64,000 nucleotides of DNA, taken from assembly GCA_020912385.1 (NCBI GenBank), contig CP087216.1:1302001-1366000 (forward strand), written 5' to 3'. The notes beneath the pieces were generated by a model. The model searched no databases and was not told where the DNA came from. It saw nothing but the letters and a program-made list of their open reading frames with translations. This document shows, piece by piece, positions 41,341 to 54,700 of this stretch. Each line of letters opens with the position of its first letter. Position 1 is the first letter of the stretch. This DNA comes from Neofusicoccum parvum (Eukaryota; Ascomycota; Dothideomycetes; Botryosphaeriales; Botryosphaeriaceae). The position numbers and the translations under genes are program-made.

Positions 41341-44300
41341 ATGTCGTCCAACATCCGCGTGCTCATTCGAGACCACCCCCACCGCTCCATTGCCCTCGCG
41401 ACCGACTCTCACGTCCTTGTCTTCCGCCACACGCCCTCGTCCGCCGACCGCTCCGCCAATGGCTTCTATCCTGGCTCCGGCAACACCTCGCAGACCTCGC
41501 TCTCCAGCGCCCAGCAAGCCCAGGCCCCGCGGTGCATGGTCGAGTTCTCCGACATTCGCTCCACCGACCTGAGCGACTACCGGAACTTCTCCACCCAGCC
41601 CGTCCATGGCACCCTGGGCCTGATTACCGTCAACAACGATGTCTTCCTGTGCGTCGTCAGCGCCGCCTCCAGGGCCGCCATGGTGCGTCCGGGCGAGACG
41701 GTGCAGAAGATCCTGGCCGTAGATTTCCGTACGCCCCGCAGCTACCGCCCGCACGCCTTGAGCCTTGCTGACCGCCAACAGACTGCCTCAACCGCTCCGA
41801 CTACGACCACATCCTGTACGACGAAGTCAACCCCTACCCGACCGACACTGTGGACGAGGAGGGCTTTGAGCAGGGATACGGCCGCCGGGAGCCCATCCTC
41901 GAGCACCCATGCATGGCGCTGAAGAAGCTGTTGAGCAGCGGCACTTTCTACTACAGCTCCGACTTTGATCTCACCCGCCGCATGCAGGACCGCTCCTACG
42001 ACGAGTCAACCGTTGCCCTAGACAGCTTGGACGCCGGCTTCTTGTGGAATTCGTACATGATTCAGCCGCTGGTGAACTTCCGCTCCCGTCTCTCGCAAGG
42101 GGAAAAGGAGGCGCTGGACGCCTCCGGAATTCTGACCTCGGCCATCCGTGGCTTCGCCTCCACCTTCAACGTTCCCGCCGCTTCGTCTCCCGCCCGCAAC
42201 ACCCGGACCGGCCTGCCGTCCACCATGACGCTGATATCGAGGTTATCATGCAGGAGGGCTGGAACCCGCTTCAATGCCAGGGGAATGGATGATGACGGGA
42301 ATGTTGCCAATTTTGTCGAGACCGAAACTATCTTCTGGACCCCGGATGGCGTGTGCTTCTCCTACGTTCAAGTCCGCGGCAGTGTGCCAATCTTTTGGGA
42401 GCAGCAGCCTGGCCTGTTACCGGGTCAGCAGAAGGTTTCTATTACCCGCTCTCCTGAGGCCACGCAGCCGGCTTTCGACAAGCACATGGAGAACCTGGAG
42501 CTCGCCTACGGCCCGGTCCATGTAGTGAACCTCTTGAGCGCCGAAAAGCCCAGCGAGGTCGAGATCAGCGACCGCTACCGTTACCATATCCGAAACAGCT
42601 CGCTCAACGACTCGGAGAAGAATGGCAACTCCAGAGGCCATGAGCTCTTGACGCTGACTGAGTATGATTTCCATGCAGAGACCAGAGGACCTGCTGGCTA
42701 CGAGGCTGCGAGCATGATTTCGCGCTACATTCGCGATTCTGCCGAAGGCTTTGCATACTATCTGGGCGAGGAGGTGGAAGAACGCCCCAAGACTCCACAG
42801 GGAGAAGACCAAATCTATCGGAGATCGACCACCATTCTGCAGCAGGAAGGCATCTTCCGCACTAACTGCCTGGACTGTTTGGATCGTACCAACCTTGTTC
42901 AGACGATCGTTAGCCGTATGGCCATCGAGGTGTTCTTAGCTGGTCGCGGTGAACGTGCTACCGCCGATTTCTGGAACCGACATGGCACACTGTGGGCCGA
43001 CAATGGCGATGTTTGTCTCATGCAACACCCTTTCAGAGACGTGGGCCAGCTAACAGTTTGCAGGCGCTCTCCAAGATCTATGCAGGCACGGGCGCACTCA
43101 AATCTTCATTTACAAGATCGGGGAAGATGTCTCTGGCAGGCGCCATCGCAGATGCCCGGAAGAGTGCGCAGCGGATGTATATCAATAATTTTGCGGACAA
43201 GGGCCGGCAGAACACCATTGACATGCTGCTGGTAAGGAGAGAATCCCTGGAGTCGAATTGAAAGACTTTCTGCTGACGCCCTCAAGGGACGGCTAATGGG
43301 ACAGACACCTGTGCATTTGTTTGACCCAATCAACGACTTTGTAACTAGCGAGTTGAATAGAAGGTACAAGTTCAGCAGGAGCGAGCATCGAACGGGTTCT
43401 GACAATGAGATAGAGCAAGCGAATTTTCCTCCGAAAAGCCAATATATATATGGGCGGGCACCTTCAATCTCAACGGCAAAACGGAAGGCATCAATTCAGA
43501 TCTCTCCCCATGGCTTACACCGCCTGTTGACCCGTCTCAGCAATTTCCAGAGATTGTGGCCGTTGGATTCCAGGAAATCGTGGAGCTTAGCCCTCAGCAG
43601 ATCATGTCAACTGATCCAGCTCGGAGGCAGAAGTGGGAAGCCGCAGTCAAGAGAACTTTGAACGACCATGCGCAACGAAACGGACAAGAGGAGTACGTGT
43701 CGCTTCGTGGAGGGCAGCTCGTCGGCGCGTCTCTGTCTGTTTTCGTGAAGGCAAGCATCTTGAAATACATCAAGAACGTCGAAGGAAGTCTGAAAAAGGT
43801 AGGATAGCACCCTTCTCGCGTAGCTGTTAGTGCTGATAGTTATGATCGAAGACTGGTATGTCCGGCATGGCCGGAAACAAGGGTGCGGTGGCCATCCGCA
43901 TGGAGTACGCAAACACGTCTATCTGCTTCGTCACGGCACATCTGGCAGCTGGGTTCGCAAATTATGATGAGCGTAACCGCGATTACAGGACCATCAGTCA
44001 TGGTCTCCGATTCCAGAGGAATCGGTCCATAGAGGATCATGACACTGTCATCTGGCTCGGCGACTTCAATTACCGCATTGGGCTCAACAACGAGAAGGTC
44101 AGGAAGCTTGTTGAGGTGGGAGATTTCGAGACGCTGTACGAAAATGACCAGGTATGTGACATTATTGAAGTTGAGACATGACGTGACTGACTTGTTGGTG
44201 TAGCTTAATCTGCAAATGGTTGCGGGCTTGACATTTCCGTTCTACTCGGAAGCCAGGATCACTTTCCCACCGACATACAAGTACGATCTTGGTACAGACA

Positions 44301-45344
44301 CCTACGATACATCGTAAGGCTCGCTAGGATTCCGTACGTTGTGCAAATCTAACTCTTTGCAGAGAAAAAGCCCGTATTCCGGCGTGGTGTGATCGCATTC
44401 TACGCAAAGGAGACAACCTGAGGCAAATAAACTACAACACTGCTCCCCTAAAGTTCTCGGACCACCGTCCTGTTTATGCCACCTTTCTCTGCATAGTCAC
44501 CATGATTGACGAGAACAGGAAAGAGAAGATGAGCAGGGAGCTCTACCAACAACGCAAAGGCGTTGTGGGAGATTCCACCGCTGCTGGCCAGGCAGATGAT
44601 TCAGACGAAGAGGACCTGATTGGATATGACCCTATCGAGCCTACGCTTCCACCAGCCAGCTCCGACCGTCGTAAATGGTGGCTCGACAACGGCCAGCCTG
44701 CCAAATCTACGATTCGTTCGCCTGGCGATAATTTCGTCGCGAACCCTAAACGCCCGTCGAATCCGTGGGCCCCATCACAAGAACCTGACTGGATACAGGT
44801 AATGGCGCAGAAGAACAACGGTCGTGGCGTTCAGCGTCAACCCAGCGACGCGCAGTCGACAACGAGCGTTCGCCGCAAACTCCCGCCACCTCTTGAACCC
44901 TCGCGCGTCGGCAGCCCAGCATCCTCAATCCGGAGCATGCCTATTAATCAGGTGCCTGTACTTCCTCCCCGACGAGCAGCGACGGGTGGCCTCGATGGAG
45001 GGGCTGAAAGCCGTGATCTGATAGCTGGTCTCAACCGCTCGTCTTCCAGCGCATCTACCGGTTCGTCCAGCTCAGTCAAGAGAAAGCCAGCGCCGCCAGT
45101 ACCGAAGAAGCCGTCTGTTCTTGCAGGCTCGACCTCGCCAAAGTCAGAGAAGAAGCAGCAGCCACCGTTGCTGCCGCCACCGCGGAGAGCCGGGACTACG
45201 GGCAAGCAAGCTGGTGGAAACATGGAAAAGGATGCCAACGAACCGCCCTCCTTGCCATCGAGACGAGAAACGGGCGCACTATTGGACGGGGGAGAGGATG
45301 AGATGCAGGGGCTGAAAAATTGGGAGGTGTTGAGGCCGCGTTGA
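41341..45344 (+). CDS. Synaptojanin-like phosphoinositide phosphatase (Sac1 + inositol 5-phosphatase)
   Basis: Dephosphorylates PI(4,5)P2 and related lipids at the plasma membrane and endosomes, controlling endocytosis and actin (yeast Inp51/52/53 family). Eight exons: 41341-41728, 41782-43010, 43064-43231, 43287-43363, 43414-43798, 43852-44151, 44204-44313 and 44363-45344, giving 1212 aa. The Sac1 domain carries an intact catalytic CX5R (Cys492 to Arg498, in RTNCLDCLDRTN). The 5-phosphatase domain shows WAGTFNLNG, GFQEIVEL, GNKGAVAIR, WLGDFNYRI, PAWCDRIL and SDHRPVYATF, all catalytic motifs intact. The tail is proline-rich with SH3-binding-like patches (VPVLPPRR, PAPPVPKKP, PPLLPPPRR). Introns are 49-55 nt, and the 77 nt exon 4 rebuilds RRASEFSSEKPIYIW. 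Which yeast paralogue it equals cannot be settled. Confidence 0.95.
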
Positions 45345-47269
45345 TGGGATTATGAAGCAAGGGAGAGACTTAGATATTAGAAAGAGTCAAGAACAGTCAG
45401 TGAGGTGGTACAAGACTGCTGCAGAAGGCCAGCATCTGCATTGCGGCCGTAGGAATGGAGGTCTTCTGTCACATTCCCCCTCTGTCTGTCCTTGGCGCAT
45501 CAGAATGGCGTTTCGTGTGCCCAACTGACTGTAAGCAGATATGTCCGACCGCCAAAATGACTTCGTGACCTAGAGTGGTTGTCTCGGATTGTGATGTGCA
45601 AGCTTTGCTATCCAAGCACTTGCGGCACAGACAACGGCAATCTAGTACACCCCATGGATCTTCATTGTAGCCGTCGGCTGAGCGCCCGGGTACGATGTAC
45701 GATGCCGCTAGCTACGGGGCCATCGGCACGGTGTCGCATGTAGGATCATTGCGGCCTACCGTCTCGTTGCCCTGATATCGGAGGCTTCGGCAGAAGGTAG
45801 AACTATGGCTGAAGCTTTCTAGTGACATGCTAGAACATTGGGCGCCTGATGAGGCTGCCATGCAAGGGGATGGCGGCGGTGCGCATGGCTTATCGCATCG
45901 TGCTCCCTCACGGATCGGGGAAAAGAAGTGTCGAGAAGCGCACGTGGTCTTCGCAAGCTCGCGGCTTCGTTCTGTACTCTTCCTCAGCATGCCGGCCCAA
46001 CGGCGCCCAATCGGCATGGTTCCCACGTGCATGAATCATCATTTTCGAAACGACTCCTCGGCTGAGGTGCCGCAAAGAGAGCCCCCTCGAGTAAGCGCAG
46101 CAGGACAGAGGTTCTAGTGTTCCACGCCCGGAAGAGGAGTCTTGTGAGGCGGCGCAGTGGTGCGGAGGACGGCGTGGAAGGAGGCGTTGGTTTACGCTCT
46201 CGCTGCCACGGGCGCCGTCGACGACTAGGGGACTAGGTGGGGGCTGGCGACCCGATCTGCGGTCTTTTTTTGCGCATGACACTAGTGTTTTGGTGGGTGG
46301 GGAGGGCGTCCGGGTGCGTGGCGGGGTGAAGGCCGTCACGCCGAATTACTTGAGAGCAAACGGCACGCCGTCGGGTGGCTCAGGTTTGTCTGATGGGTCT
46401 GATCTTCGCGTTCTAGATTTCCGCCTGCCATATGTGGTTTGTTATGCGTGGAGACTTGGGAAGATGCCGATGCAGATCCTGTTACCGTGTTGGCGTGGTG
46501 CCATTTGGCCGGTATGTAACTCAGGCACCTCGTCTGTCTCCTCTTCCTCCCTGCAGGTGCGCCGTCGCTCTGCGACCGCCATGCATGCACGCGTCATTGT
46601 TATGCTCGGCAATTTTTGACCTGGTGGTAGGACTTCTCCCCGGCAGCTGGCCTCATGCGACCTGAGGGCAACTGCGGTCGTACCTGACCATCCTCCCGAC
46701 GACCAGCATAGCAAGGCAAGAAATTCACCGGTCCTCATGCAGCGAACAAAAGGCGGAACGGTTGTCACCCCGTCTCATTGCGTCTTAATTACCGAAAGAG
46801 ACACCGAAAGAAGGCTATCGCTGTGCAAACCCAGGAATACAAAAGCCGCTAAGATGAAGAGAATCTGTGACTGATAGAAGCGAAATGTCGTCTATATACT
46901 GGTTCCGTACATAAGAATATTTACATTACTCCCGAGAATGCTGTCGCAGCAGGATTCTTCGTCTCCCATAGCTCCCAAAGAAACGCCTTCCGAAAGAAAA
47001 CCCGGGGTAGTAGATTGGTCATCAACATTGCGCCGGCCGTGATCGTGACGTCGTGTGGAGGTCGTGGCTGTGATCGGACTCTCACCGAGTCTTGCCATGG
47101 TTGCTGCTGATAGCAAACGAACGAGGCCGCCGAGAATTTTCCAAAACACGAACAACAGATCAAACATCTGTTCCACAACGCTTGCCAGTAAGAGTCTGCA
47201 AAGAAATACAAAGCTTGAAGAAGTTGGAGAAGATTGATGTGGGAAAAGGAAAGAATGGAAGGATTGACT
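45345..47269. other. Long convergent intergenic, no gene seen
   Basis: About 1.9 kb between convergent stops. Frames of about 100 residues at 45.7-46.7 kb on both strands have no recognisable domain. It may contain long 3' untranslated regions or a noncoding RNA, but nothing supports a call. Confidence 0.5.
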
Positions 47270-49467
47270 TTAATTTTGCTCGTACAACGTCGTGACGAAG
47301 CGGCCGACCAAACGAGAGGTAAAGTTGCCCTGCGAGTCCAAGGGTATTTGCCTTTGCTGGTGAAGATAGACGACTGCGCGCGGCCGAGTTAGCACTCCAT
47401 ACCAGATCATCGCAAAGGTACACTCACTGTTGTTGTTCGCCAGCTTCCTGACGTTTTCGGCGAAGACGGCGCAGTTGCGCTCCAATTTGCCTGCCCAGTA
47501 TGCGCCATCGCGATGCACAATCGGGTTTTCGCTCTTGCTGCTGCGGCGCATGAACAGCGCCATGACGAAGGAGAACTTGACATCGATGGCTTCACACGCT
47601 CTGCGTGCGCCCTCGCGTGCGATTCTGTCATCCATGCCTTCGGAAACAGTCTTGTGGTCCATGACAAGTTGTACCGTCTTCTGCGTATCCTCATGGACCA
47701 TGGCGAGGCCCAGCATTGCGCAGAAGGCGGCTGTCCATTTGGCAGGAGGCCATTGAGTCGACTTCTTCAGCATCTGCTGCAGGCGCTTGTACACCTCGTG
47801 CATTGTGGTCTTGTGGAGCCCACAGAACAGGTACTTGAGTTGTCGATTGACGACCCGAGGGGAGCAGAACGGGCCATAGTCAGCTGCTGACCGTCTATCG
47901 TAGCGAAGACGAGGGAGCACTTGGGCGCGATTTGCTTCTTCAAGGACAAGAGTGTGGCCCATGATGTACGTGACGACTATCAGGCGGCGGACCTCGTGGA
48001 GAAGTTGCTTCTGTGTGCAAGTCAGCAGCTGCGGGCAATATTCAGCCTGTCCTGGCATGACGACTGACCTCATCTTTCGATTCGGGCTTGAGATCCCGAA
48101 TATATTCCAGCAGACGGAGTTGGAAGTCATATTCGTCGTCCGAACAGTACATCTGCGCAAATGCGTGGAAGTGATGCTCAACGATGTCATCGAGATATTT
48201 CGAGTAGCGTTTGATATCTTCCTGCTCGATCTGCATCATCCCAAGGGGCGGTGAGGGCTTTTCGCGCCGTTGAGATAAGCCAGTCCTATGGTCCTTGAAG
48301 TATTGAAACTGCCGAGCTGATTCGTGGGTTTGGGGGATGAATTCATAGGCCTCGCAGATCATAGCCGGAAGGCCGCGTCCCGGAATCAGTTTGAGTTTGA
48401 TGCGAATGTTAGTCCATCCGGTGGTGTGCTTCCCCACAAACTCCTCAAGCGTTTTGGGCTTGTGTAGATCAGTCAATTGAGCTGCTTGATAGTGTCAGTG
48501 TGGTTCATAGGGCCCGAGGTCTAATATTCTTACAGGGAAGGAAGAATTCTAGAAGATCCCAGAGAGGCGTCCTGTCACAGGCCAGTTGGGGGTGGGGGCC
48601 ATTGGCTTTGTTCTTGCGCTTCTCGCACCGGTGGCAGGGATCGCCAGGCCCGCACTGGATGGTTGTGTCAGCACTGGTGCGGAGGTGAAGGAGAATCAGA
48701 GCACACTGCTGCTTACCTTGTCTCTCTGGAGAGCGCAAGACCAGCACGCACCAACTTCACGCATCGTATTGGCATCCTTTCTTCTTTCCGGATCAAGGTG
48801 AGAGCCCAGCTGTCTGCCACCCGACCTTTGCGCCGCGTTGGATTGATGCATCAGGTCACCGGAGCCAAAGGCTGGAGGGCTCTCGGACGTCTGCGATGTG
48901 TGCTGCGTGGGGGCCATCATAGTCGGGCTGTCGCTGCCAAATGGGTTGACAAAGCCTGAACCTTGCGAAGCGGGTAGCAATGCTTCGGCCATGGGCTCCA
49001 TGGACAGGCTCACCGAACTGATCGATGAGCGCGGGAGAGATTCTGCGGTAGGAGAGATGAGGCTCGCATCCGCGACGTAATTAGGGAACGGGTACTGATC
49101 CGCCGTCGGGAAACTCTGGAGCGGAGACGTATCGATGAAGAGAGGCTGCTGGGACACGATATTGTTGTTGTTGCCGCTGACATAACCGTTCGTGCCACTG
49201 CCTTGGATGGGGAAGGACACGTCCTGGCCGGCGGGAAATGCGCTGGAGAGGTCCAATGAAGCACCTGGAAGGACAGTAGGAGATGGTTCGGGGGAGAGAG
49301 AGTGGGTGGTAGAAGCAGAAAGACTCCGGCGCAGTTGCTCCTCCGTTACCGGTGGAAGCTGGGTGGGATTTCCTGAAAGATAATAGGCAGGCCCGAAGAC
49401 GAGGGCATCTGATTTGGCCTCCCAGTTCACCATGTCCCGTAGAGATTCGCTGCTCCATGGCTGCTGT

Positions 49468-49514
<47 letters not shown>

Positions 49515-50318
49515 CTGCGCTTGAGTGAAAGAATTGGCCATGTCGAGGTCGAATTGGGACGTTGACGGGAACCTTGCGACGTCACGGGTTGGCGCAGCAC
49601 CGTTCATGGCCTGCATTCGGCCTTGGTCGGTAGGGGATGGCGAGAAATCCGGCTGGGCGCCTGCGATGCTGTCAACTCGGGCAAATGTCGACACAGGAAG
49701 GCCGCGGCTACCTTGGTGGATGGGGTACTGGAACGGCGGGGCCGCATATGCGGCGTCTTGCTGCTGGACGGGCATGGCGGGCTCGTTCGGCATCAGAGGA
49801 TAGAAGTCGGTGACGCGATCAAAGGAGCCTTGCGAGGGGGCCATGGGACTGTCGAGCGAGGTGATGCTGGGCTGGCGGGGGACCATTTCCCAGCTCTGGT
49901 CGAGGCCCGGGCTGGCGTGGCTCCACAGGGCGGGATTCATCTCCAGCATCTGGTCGATGGAGGCGTTCATCTCGGGCGGGGTGTGGACGGGCACGGAGGC
50001 GGGGGAGTTGGAGACGCTGTCGGAAGGGTCCGGCGGGACGGGAGCGATGCCTGGCTGGACGTTGACATTGGGGAGGACGCCATATGGTTGGGGCGGGACC
50101 AGCGGGGGGATGGGGATTGGCAGGCGCTGGAGCTGCTGGGGCGGCGGGGAGTAGGCGGAGTTCAGGGAGTTGTTTGGCGACTTGGAGAAGGCGCGGTCGC
50201 TGCCTTGCCAGGACGACAGCACGTTGTTCCAGTCGTCAGGGCCGTCGGGCCAGCTCTCTGGCGACATCGGGCCAAAGAAGCCGTCGCTGGCAGCGTCATG
50301 CCATGTGGTGGTGGTCAT
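47270..50318 (-). CDS. Putative transcription factor with atypical zinc cluster and polyglutamine
   Basis: Exons 50318-48717, 48654-48534, 48481-48069, 48010-47428 and 47373-47270 give 940 aa. The N-terminal 520 residues are Pro/Ser/Gln-rich, with a 15-residue glutamine run near residue 280, typical of an activation or interaction region. Then comes a cysteine cluster GACWSCALQRDKCGPGDPCHRC: Cys525-x2-Cys528-x6-Cys535-x5-Cys541-x2-Cys544, and a sixth candidate, Cys560, after 15 residues instead of the 6-8 usual in Zn2Cys6. Intron 1 (48716-48655) splits the cluster. The remainder is a helical domain (SQLTDLHKPKTLEEFVGKHT to TSRLVGRFVTTLY) of unknown structure. Several fungal proteins begin their cluster with a similar GACW.C..QRD.C. 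Nuclear DNA binding is inferred. The frame also allows an earlier ATG at 50414. Confidence 0.82.
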
Positions 50319-51753
50319 TGTCGGCCCCGCAGGTCTCAGAGAAGGAGCGCGCGCAGGTGTTCGTTCGCACAGTCCAGCGAGCCAGGCATCGGCGTCCTCT
50401 AGGCCATTCCTCACGGCAAGGCGGGGCGCGCGGACGAGGCAGCGGTGGCAGCGGAGGCGGCGGTGGCAGCGGAGCAGGCGACAAGCTCGGGATGCGGTCA
50501 GAAGACACAGGACAAGACGGCGGCGAAGTTTTGGTCTCAGGGCTACCCTGTGGAGGATCTCCGAGCGATGGCCCGAGTAGTGGTTGAAACGTCAGTGCGA
50601 ACAGGAAGAGGCTCTGGGCGAGAAGAGGCACGAAGGGCCGGCCAGACCAGCCCGGGCAGCGTGACGGCAGCCAGCCCCGCTCCGCACGCAGACCGGTCAA
50701 GCGTCAGACGCACTACGCAGAACCCGCATTCACCCTGGCCGCAGCGCCGCAGCACGCGTGCGCCGCGCTGGACGGCAGCGCGGCGCTATAAAGACGGCAG
50801 CGCGCGACGCCTGCGCGCCCGCCGCGCCCAGCACGCCGCCGGGCGCCGACACTCACCGCTGGGAGCGCGTGGAGCGGGCGCGAGAGACGGCCGGCGGCGG
50901 CCCTGGCCTGGGGCGCGAGGCTGCGCGGGAGCGCTGGCGGGGTGCGGCGAATCACAGGCTGCCAGCGAAACCGATGCGAGCCCGATCCCCGCCTGCCGCC
51001 GCCGGGCTGCGTGCCGGACCGCGCGCAATCAGCGTGTAGCGCTTGCTGCGGGAGTGAGGGCGCGCTGCAAGTGTTGCGAGTCCGCGAATCTGCGGCGGCC
51101 GCGGTGCCTGCGCAGGCGCCACGCACGCCGTTGTGCCGGCAGCACGAGGCCGGCCGCCTGACTCGCGCCGGGCGTGCGAGGCTCCAGTGGGCGCCTGAGC
51201 GCGTCAAGGCCGCCGTCCAGCGCCGTTTCCTGTTGATTGTGCCGTGGAGCGTCCGCGGCTGCGCGGATGGCATGCCGGACGGGCGGCCAGGCCTGGCAAT
51301 GTGCCTGTGGCCCTGCGGTGGTGGAGTCGCACGCCGCGCCGCCCGCCGCCGCCGCCCGCCGCCCGCCATCTCCTGCTGCTGTCCGCCCAGGACGGCCGGG
51401 ATGGGCGTGCGCGCGCCCGTCGTGCCCATCAGCGCTCCAAATAGCCTGCGGATGAGCGCCGGCCGTCGATCATGCCGCCGCCTGCTTCTCTGGACGGTGG
51501 CGGCGCGTCGGCACCGCGCTGCCGAGTAGGGCTGCTTCCAGGGCCGCGAACCCAACCTACGTCACTCCTCACAGCAAGCTCCAATGCCGTTTGAACCGCG
51601 TCCGACTGTTGCCCATGCATCCTGCTCGCGCTCGCCGCCCGCCGCAGATGTCGTCCTTTCCTGCGCTCGCCCTCGCCCTCGCCTGCCGCCCCGTGCCTTC
51701 GCCGACGTGACGGCTCCCCGCCGAGCTCTTGCTGCGCGCGACCTCACTGCGTG
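50319..51753. other. Divergent intergenic region, very GC-rich
   Basis: 1.4 kb between divergent genes. Long overlapping frames on both strands (for example 50445-51161 and 50713-51555) have no recognisable domain and reflect composition. It should hold the promoters of the transcription factor and the C2-domain gene. Confidence 0.5.
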
Positions 51754-54700
51754 ATGGCCGCCCGCGACGACACCGAAACCTCCAGACGGGACTATAGCGC
51801 GCCCTACACTCCCCACCACCCCGTCCCGACGATCCACCGCTACCGCGAGGAGAAGGCGCAGCGCGAGGCCCAGCACGCCTCCCCCAAGCCCGACCAGGAC
51901 GACGCGACATGGGCCGAGCGAGCTGCAGACGCTGCGAAGACGCACCTCAAGCGCGAGACGCCTCCGCCGCCAACAGACGGGGCCGCCCAGCCGTACGAGG
52001 GTCGGAACAAGAACTTGGTCGATCACGATGCCCGCCACGAACCCGCCCAGGACGACGAGCCAATCGACCCCGCCCACGACAACGCCCGCCGGAAAGACGG
52101 TGAGGATGGTGGGGACGTTGCCGAGGATACGTCGGAGTCGGCCATGGCTGCGAGAGATCCTAAGGAGAGAAGAAAGCAGATGAAAAAGAGGTCCGACGAC
52201 CCCACCGAGCGGACTGTGACTGACCCCGTCACCCACCTGCCCATCACCATCCACGACTTCACCAAGAATGACCTCAAGAGTGCCCCCGAGAACGAACCCG
52301 CCGCAGGCTCCCACCGACGCACTGCCACCGGCGCGAGCGCCAAGGACAAGGACGGCGCCGATTTGAGCAGCGAGGCCTCGGAGTGTCAGGCCTATCATTC
52401 TGGCATGGAAATGCTGTTCCCGCCGCCCGACTTCGACAACGTCCGCCACGAGCTGGCCAGCATATACAAAACTGTTACCACTGTCAGCTTGTCTGTGACT
52501 GTTGGTCTGACCGCCGTTCTGCTGGCTTTCGCAAGATTGACTATCCGCTCTGAACTAAGTCTCTATGTCACCACCCCTGCTATCCTGCTCACAGCACTCG
52601 GAGCGGGGGCTGCTGTGGCCTGGGGGATGCGCGATTGGATTGAAAAGAAGGTGGCTGCGCTATGGGACGACGAGATCTGGGAAGCCGAGAGACAGAGGGG
52701 CAAGAAGCTGGCCCGTGCCGAGATGCCCGAGTCGACACAGTGGCTAAATTCTCTACTTGCCTCCATATGGCCTTTGGTGAACCCAGATCTGTTTACTAGC
52801 CTGGTAGATACGCTCGAGGTGGGAAGCACTATTTTCTATAATTTTTCGAGCCCTCTCACGTCTGACGCTTACTGTTCTTCAGGACGTTATGCAAGCTAGT
52901 TTGCCCAAAGTAGTCAGGATGGTCAGCGTCGACGATCTCGGCCAGGGCAGCGAGTCTGTCCGTATCCTGGGGGTACGCTGGCTACCGACCGGTGCAGCCG
53001 GCATGTCTGTATCCAAGAGCGGGAAGTTGGAGGAGAATAACGGCAACGCCGCGCACAGTGACCGTACGGTTCCAGGCCAGGGAGAAGTACAGGAGAACCC
53101 CGAAGATAAATCCGCCGAGAATGAAAGCCCTTCGAAGCTACAGGAAAATGAAAATATTGGAGAAGGGATGGAGGCCGAAGAAGGCGATTTCGTCAACATG
53201 GAGATCGCCTTTTCATACCGCGCAAGGACCGCCCGCCGCGGCATCCGGGATCGTGCTAAGAACATGCACTTGTATCTAGCTTTTTATCTCCCAGGCAACA
53301 TTAAACTCCGTAAGTTACATTCCATGGTTCTGTGAAGGTATGCTAATCGTAGTACAGCTGTCTGGGTTGAACTGCACGGCCTTGTCGGCACTATGCGTCT
53401 AAGGCTTCAGCTTTGTCCTGATCCGCCGTTCTTCAGCCTCTGCACCCTGACTTTCCTGGGTCAACCGAAGGTCGCGGTTTCCTGCATCCCTCTCACCCAA
53501 CGAGGACTCAACATTATGGACCTGCCACTGATATCTAAGTTTGTCCAAAGCTCCGTGGATGCCGCTATGGCCGAATACGTCGCCCCAAAGTCTCTTACGC
53601 TTGACCTGAAGGACATGCTCATGGGTGACGACTTCAAGAAGGACACAGCAGCTCGTGGAGTGATAGTCGTTCGGGTCATCCGTGCCTTTGATTTCAAAGA
53701 AGGAGATACTGGGTTTTTATGGAAGAAGGGCTCGACTGATGGCTATGTTTCAGTTGGCTGGGCCAAATTCAGCAAACCTTTGTGGTCCACGAGAATCATT
53801 GAGGCGGAGATGGAGCCGGTATGGGACGAGACAGCGTTCGTGCTGGTGACCGCGGATGAGCTTAATGTCGATGAACGCCTGCGGGTCCAATTGTGGGACT
53901 CTGACCGCACCACCGCCGATGACGATCTTGGACGAATTGAGCTGGATATCAAGCAACTAATGCGGTCATCCGAGAGCCGGGGCAAGATGATGGATAGAGT
54001 AGATGGCTTCAAAGCACTTACCGCCGGCGAGACTATGCCTGGAAAGCTGGAGTGGAGCGTTGGGTACTTTCCCAAAGTTCGCATACTTGATTCGCAGCTG
54101 GCCCAGCAGGATGCGGATCCAAGCATTCGCTCCGTGGACCAGCTGAAGGGGATTGTCGATGAAGAGAGCGAGCGAAAGCTCCGTGAGTCCAAAAAGGACG
54201 AGTCTGCTGAGCTCGACCAGCAAAAGGCACAAGACTTCAAGGTGTGTTGTGATGGGCATCTGAAACCAGCCAAAGTGCTAACAACAGCATCAGGACAGGC
54301 AAGACCAATTGATCATCTCTTCGCCAGCGCCAGAGGACTACCCAAGTGGTGTACTCTCCATCACGATCCACCAGATTACTGGGCTTGAGCTCGAGTCTAT
54401 CAACAAGAACAAAGCCAGCAGACGTGAAGCCGATAGCGACGAAGAACAAGAGGGAGACGATCTTCCAAGCTCATACTGCACCATCATCATCAATCACGGG
54501 AAGGTGTTCCGTACCCGTACCAAGCCCAAGAATGCCCAGCCCTTCTTCAACGCTGGCTGCGAGCGCTTTATCCGCGACTGGAGGAACACCGACATCCACA
54601 TTTCCGTACGGGACTCCCGTGTCCATGAGGACGACCCACTGCTCGGTATTGTGTACCTACCGCTTGGCAAGATACTATCCAAGCGCTCCCAGGTGAACGC

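Noticed and set aside
49623..50402. 259-codon plus-strand frame antisense to the transcription-factor gene
   Set aside because: Glycine-rich shadow of the Pro/Ser-rich coding strand.
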